Below are positions 32,583 through 35,279 of a stretch of 35,279 bases of DNA, in pieces; positions within the stretch are counted from its first letter, which is position 1, and the number at the start of each line of letters is the position of its first letter. Where the stretch lies: contig NZ_MUXZ01000024.1 of the NCBI RefSeq assembly GCF_002015075.1, positions 1 to 35,279 of the forward strand. Direction: 5' to 3'. The DNA is from Canicola haemoglobinophilus. GTDB taxonomy: Bacteria; Pseudomonadota; Gammaproteobacteria; Enterobacterales; Pasteurellaceae. The translations under genes were made by a program, and so were the position numbers. The notes beneath the pieces were generated by a model. The model saw nothing but the letters and a program-made list of their open reading frames with translations, had not been told where the DNA came from and ran no database searches.

Positions 32583-32696
32583 ATGAAAAGAGAAAAATTA
32601 CAGCAATTATTAACTAAGCTTATCCAACAACCTAAGGAATGTGAGTGGCTTGAGTTTAAACATAATTACCATTTTGATTTATTGTTTGTTAATTAA
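32583..32696 (+). pseudogene. AlbA_2-type gene remnant between hsdR and hsdM
   Basis: A 37-codon frame starts 4 bases after hsdR. It begins MKREKLQQLLTKLIQQPKE and continues CEWLEFKHN before stopping. QxxECEWLEFKHN is the opening of AlbA_2 (Schlafen-like, formerly AAA_4) domain proteins, normally 200-500 residues, which often sit inside type I restriction operons. The rest is deleted, and 127 non-coding bases follow. Confidence 0.65.
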
Positions 32697-32699
32697 ACA

Positions 32700-32782
32700 T
32701 TTTATTTGATGGTTTTCCATCTACAAAAACAATAAAAATCATAACCATCTGATTAATAAAATATTTTTTATTTGATGGTTAT
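32700..32782. repeat. Repeated GATGGTT dyad upstream of hsdM
   Basis: TTTTATTTGATGGTT occurs at 32700-32714 and again at 32766-32780. Between them ATAACCATC (32741-32749) is the exact inverse of GATGGTTAT (32773-32781). The dyad lies about 45 bases before the hsdM ATG and may be an operator or attenuator. Confidence 0.5.
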
Positions 32783-32823
32783 TTGATTGTCCGAAATGAA
32801 AAGTATAGAAATGAAGGAACAAT

Positions 32824-34293
32824 ATGAGCTTAAATAATTTAGTAAAACGCCTGCAAGATGTAATGAGAAACGATGCAGGGATTAATGGTGATGCACAGCG
32901 TATTGAACAGATCGTGTGGATTTTATTCCTGAAAATCTATGATGCAAAAGAGCAGGAATGGGAACTCATCAATGATGATTACCGCTCGATTTTGCCACCA
33001 GCGTTAAGATGGTCAAATTGGGCGAAAGACAATAAAGATGGGCAAGCGATGACAGGCGATGAGTTGTTGAATTTTGTCAATAATGAGCTTTTCCCAACGC
33101 TGAAAAAATTGCCTATTTCCTTTAATACACCGATGAACCAGAAGATTATCCGAGCAGCTTTTGAGGATAATAACAACTATATGAAAAATGGTGTGTTGTT
33201 ACGCCAAGTAATTAATATTATTGATGAAATTAACTTTGAACAATATCAAGAACGCCACGCCTTTGGCGATATTTATGAGAATATTTTGAAAAGTTTGCAA
33301 AGTGCGGGGAACGCTGGGGAATTTTATACGCCAAGGGCTGTAACAGATTTTATGGTGCAGATGATTGCGCCTAAATTAGGCGAAAAAATCGCAGATTTCG
33401 CATGTGGTACGGGAGGCTTCCTTACTTCTGCGTTGAAATTATTGGGAAAACAAATCCAGTCCGTTTCTGACCGCACTTTATTTAACAATTCCGTCTATGG
33501 CATTGAGAAAAAGGCATTGCCACATTTACTCTGTGTAACCAACTTGCTGTTGCACGATATTGATAATCCGAATGTACATCATGACAATGCTTTGGAGAAA
33601 AATGTCAAAGACTATACCGAAAATGAAAAGTTTGATGTCATTTTAATGAACCCACCCTATGGGGGGAGCGAAATTGAGCAGATAAAAATGAATTTTCCTG
33701 CCGCATTGCGTAGCAGTGAAACGGCGGATTTGTTTATGTCTGTGATTATGTATCGCCTGAAAAAGAACGGACGTGTTGCGATAGTATTACCTGATGGCTT
33801 TTTGTTCGGTACGGATAATGCCAAAATGGCGATCAAACAAAAACTGATGAATGAGATGAATTTACACACCGTTATTCGTCTGCCTCATAGTGTTTTCGCA
33901 CCCTATACATCAATCACTACCAATATTCTCTTTTTTGATAATACAGAACCGACCAAAGAAACTTGGTTCTATCGTTTGGATATGCCAGAAGGTTACAAAA
34001 ACTTCTCGAAAACCAAGCCAATGAAATTGGAACATTTTAATCAAGTGATGGAATGGTGGCACAATCGACAAGCTATTGAAATTGATGGCTTCGACAAAGC
34101 CAGAAAATATAGCTATCAAGAAATTGCTGATCGCCAATTTAATCTCGACCTTTGTGGATTTCCCCACGAAGAGGAAGAAATTCTCCCGCCAGATGAATTA
34201 ATTCAACAATATCAGCAAAAACGTACCGCACTTAATGCCGATATTGACAAGATCTTGGCTGAAATTACGGGAATTTTAGGGATTAAATTGTAG
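32824..34293 (+). CDS. hsdM: Type I DNA adenine methyltransferase subunit HsdM
   Basis: A 489-residue N6-adenine methylase. The N-terminal HsdM helical domain has RIEQIVWILFLKIYDAKEQEWE and YENILKSLQSAGNAGEFYTPRAVTDFM (about 152-178). SAM motif I is ADFACGTGGFL (about 188-198). Catalytic motif IV is NPPYGGSE (about 275), followed by RVAIVLPDGFLFG and PYTSITTNILFF. AAGGAAC lies before the ATG. It is followed by hsdS after 13 bases. Uptake signals at 33470 and 34225 suggest long residence in the genome. Confidence 0.95.
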   Translation: MSLNNLVKRLQDVMRNDAGINGDAQRIEQIVWILFLKIYDAKEQEWELINDDYRSILPPALRWSNWAKDNKDGQAMTGDELLNFVNNELFPTLKKLPISFNTPMNQKIIRAAFEDNNNYMKNGVLLRQVINIIDEINFEQYQERHAFGDIYENILKSLQSAGNAGEFYTPRAVTDFMVQMIAPKLGEKIADFACGTGGFLTSALKLLGKQIQSVSDRTLFNNSVYGIEKKALPHLLCVTNLLLHDIDNPNVHHDNALEKNVKDYTENEKFDVILMNPPYGGSEIEQIKMNFPAALRSSETADLFMSVIMYRLKKNGRVAIVLPDGFLFGTDNAKMAIKQKLMNEMNLHTVIRLPHSVFAPYTSITTNILFFDNTEPTKETWFYRLDMPEGYKNFSKTKPMKLEHFNQVMEWWHNRQAIEIDGFDKARKYSYQEIADRQFNLDLCGFPHEEEEILPPDELIQQYQQKRTALNADIDKILAEITGILGIKL

Positions 34294-34306
34294 GATTAGG
34301 TGCAAA

Positions 34307-35279
34307 ATGAAAGCTCAACAACTAAAAAACGCTATTTTACAACTTGCCATTCAAGGAAAGCTCGTTCCACAAGATCCAAATGATGAACCAGCCTCCGTAC
34401 TGCTTGAAAAAATTAAGCAAGAAAAAGAAAAATTGATTGCAGAAGGTAAAATAAAAAAAAGCAAAAAAGCTTCTGATAACCCCCCTTATCTGAACGAGAG
34501 CGAATTACCCTTCGAAATCCCTGAAAGTTGGGTTTGGGTGAGGTTGGGGGATATATCTTCATACATACAAAGAGGAAAATCTCCTCAATATTGTACTAAA
34601 TCCCCTTTTCCTGTTATTTCACAAAAGTGTATCCAATGGGAGGGGCTAAAAATGGAATATGCGAAATTTATTACAACAGACAGCCTAGACAAATATGCAG
34701 ATATTCGTTTTTTAAAAAATAAAGACCTTTTATGGAATTCAACTGGGCTGGGGACATTAGGCAGAATTGCTATATATTTTGAGAAACTTAATTCATATGA
34801 ATTATCCGTTGTGGATAGTCATGTCACAGTAGTTAGATTACTTAAAGTAGTTCCAGAATATATCTATTATTATTTATCAAGTTATTATGTTCAATCTGTA
34901 ATTGAAGATAAAGCTGATGGATCAACAAAGCAAAAAGAGCTTTCTTTAGCAACAATATCAGGATATTTACTTCCACTCCCCCCACTCTCCGAACAGAAAC
35001 GCATTGTTGCTAAAATAGAAGAATTACTGCCTTTTATTGAGCAATATGCAAAAAAAGAGCAAGAGCTGACCGCTCTTCATCAAGCTTTTCCTGAACAGCT
35101 GAAAAAATCTATTTTACAGGCGGCTATTCAAGGTAAATTAACAGAACAAAACCCAAATGATGAGCCTGCTGTTGAGCTTATTAAACGCATTCAAATGGAA
35201 AAAGAGCGGTTGATTTTAGAGAAAAAAATCAAAAAACCGAAGCAACATTCTGAAATCATTGTTCGTGATAATTTCCATT
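34307..35279 (+). CDS. hsdS: Type I specificity subunit HsdS, cut by the window edge
   Basis: A frame open from the ATG at 34307 to the right edge (324 codons). It has the typical HsdS N-terminal helix (LKNAILQLAIQGKLVPQDP), then target-recognition domain 1 (IPESWVWVRLGDI at about residue 72, to SGYLLPLPPLSEQKRIV at about 223-239), and the central spacer helix. A second copy of the conserved block follows (LKKSILQAAIQGKLTEQNP, about 265). This internal repeat precedes recognition domain 2, which begins just before the edge and is missing here. It determines the DNA sequence recognised by the system. Confidence 0.93.
   Translation, partial: MKAQQLKNAILQLAIQGKLVPQDPNDEPASVLLEKIKQEKEKLIAEGKIKKSKKASDNPPYLNESELPFEIPESWVWVRLGDISSYIQRGKSPQYCTKSPFPVISQKCIQWEGLKMEYAKFITTDSLDKYADIRFLKNKDLLWNSTGLGTLGRIAIYFEKLNSYELSVVDSHVTVVRLLKVVPEYIYYYLSSYYVQSVIEDKADGSTKQKELSLATISGYLLPLPPLSEQKRIVAKIEELLPFIEQYAKKEQELTALHQAFPEQLKKSILQAAIQGKLTEQNPNDEPAVELIKRIQMEKERLILEKKIKKPKQHSEIIVRDNFH

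Larger units (their letters stand above)
1202..34233. repeat. Dispersed Haemophilus DNA uptake signals (20 exact 9-mers)
   Basis: Plus-orientation AAGTGCGGT begins at 1202, 1672, 8025, 8759, 10796, 12820, 14006 and 16793. Inverse ACCGCACTT begins at 2188, 4410, 6410, 10311, 13950, 16312, 16823, 19981, 27752, 30168, 33470 and 34225. The 16793/16823 pair forms a terminator. The copy at 2188 pairs with an imperfect partner. The longest empty interval is 19990-27751. Confidence 0.9.

Noticed and set aside
1..35279. CRISPR arrays, rRNA genes and intact tRNA genes
   Set aside because: No regularly spaced short repeats, no rRNA sequence and no complete cloverleaf were seen. Only the tRNA-Ser fragment is present.

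Overview
The window is from a Haemophilus-type chromosome (Pasteurellaceae). By eye I count 20 exact copies, on both strands, of the Haemophilus DNA uptake signal AAGTGCGGT/ACCGCACTT. Base composition is AT-rich, and the housekeeping proteins (UbiE/J/B, TatABC, MenFDH, FadR, DsbB, AlaA) look like Pasteurellaceae homologues. A decayed hemB relic points to a haem-dependent species such as H. influenzae or H. haemolyticus. That species guess is inference.

Layout. (1) 1-3250: prophage scrap. It holds an IS256-type transposase end, a small membrane protein, and a P2/HP1-like tail module on the minus strand (truncated FII, E with a -1 frameshifted E', U, D). The tape-measure gene is absent. The module ends at the 3' part of a tRNA-Ser(UGA), which marks a prophage attachment site. 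(2) 3250-16770: core genes. These are yhhQ behind a preQ1-I riboswitch; ubiE-DUF4328-ubiJ-ubiB followed by tatABC (quinone synthesis and Sec-independent export); the hemB relic; menF-menD-menH on the minus strand (menaquinone); alaA; fadR; and dsbB. (3) 16856-20609: metH with a good sigma70 promoter but a one-base deletion in the cobalamin-binding motif. (4) 20610-28342: an accessory region between metH and a DUF72 gene. It carries a two-gene dynamin-like GTPase system that matches Eleos (LeoBC-LeoA), a RhuM-family gene, and a small poorly known cassette (zinc-ribbon membrane protein, two tiny minus-strand proteins, a helix-turn-helix regulator). (5) 28343-35279: a SWIM zinc-finger gene and a type I restriction-modification operon hsdR-hsdM-hsdS, with an AlbA_2-type gene remnant between hsdR and hsdM.

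The most interesting structure is region 4. The 3' end of metH occurs twice (20398-20612 and 26108-26324, roughly 87% identical). The 5' part of the DUF72 gene also occurs twice, as a degraded relic at 24764-24947 and at the head of the resident gene at 27537. This reads as one insertion hotspot between metH and DUF72 into which two alternative cassettes, each with its own flanks, have been stacked. No uptake signal occurs from 19990 to 27751, which fits recent foreign origin. The known defence genes are Eleos and type I RM. The RhuM gene and the 26.4-27.5 kb small-protein cassette are the parts without an assigned role and the best candidates for something undescribed.
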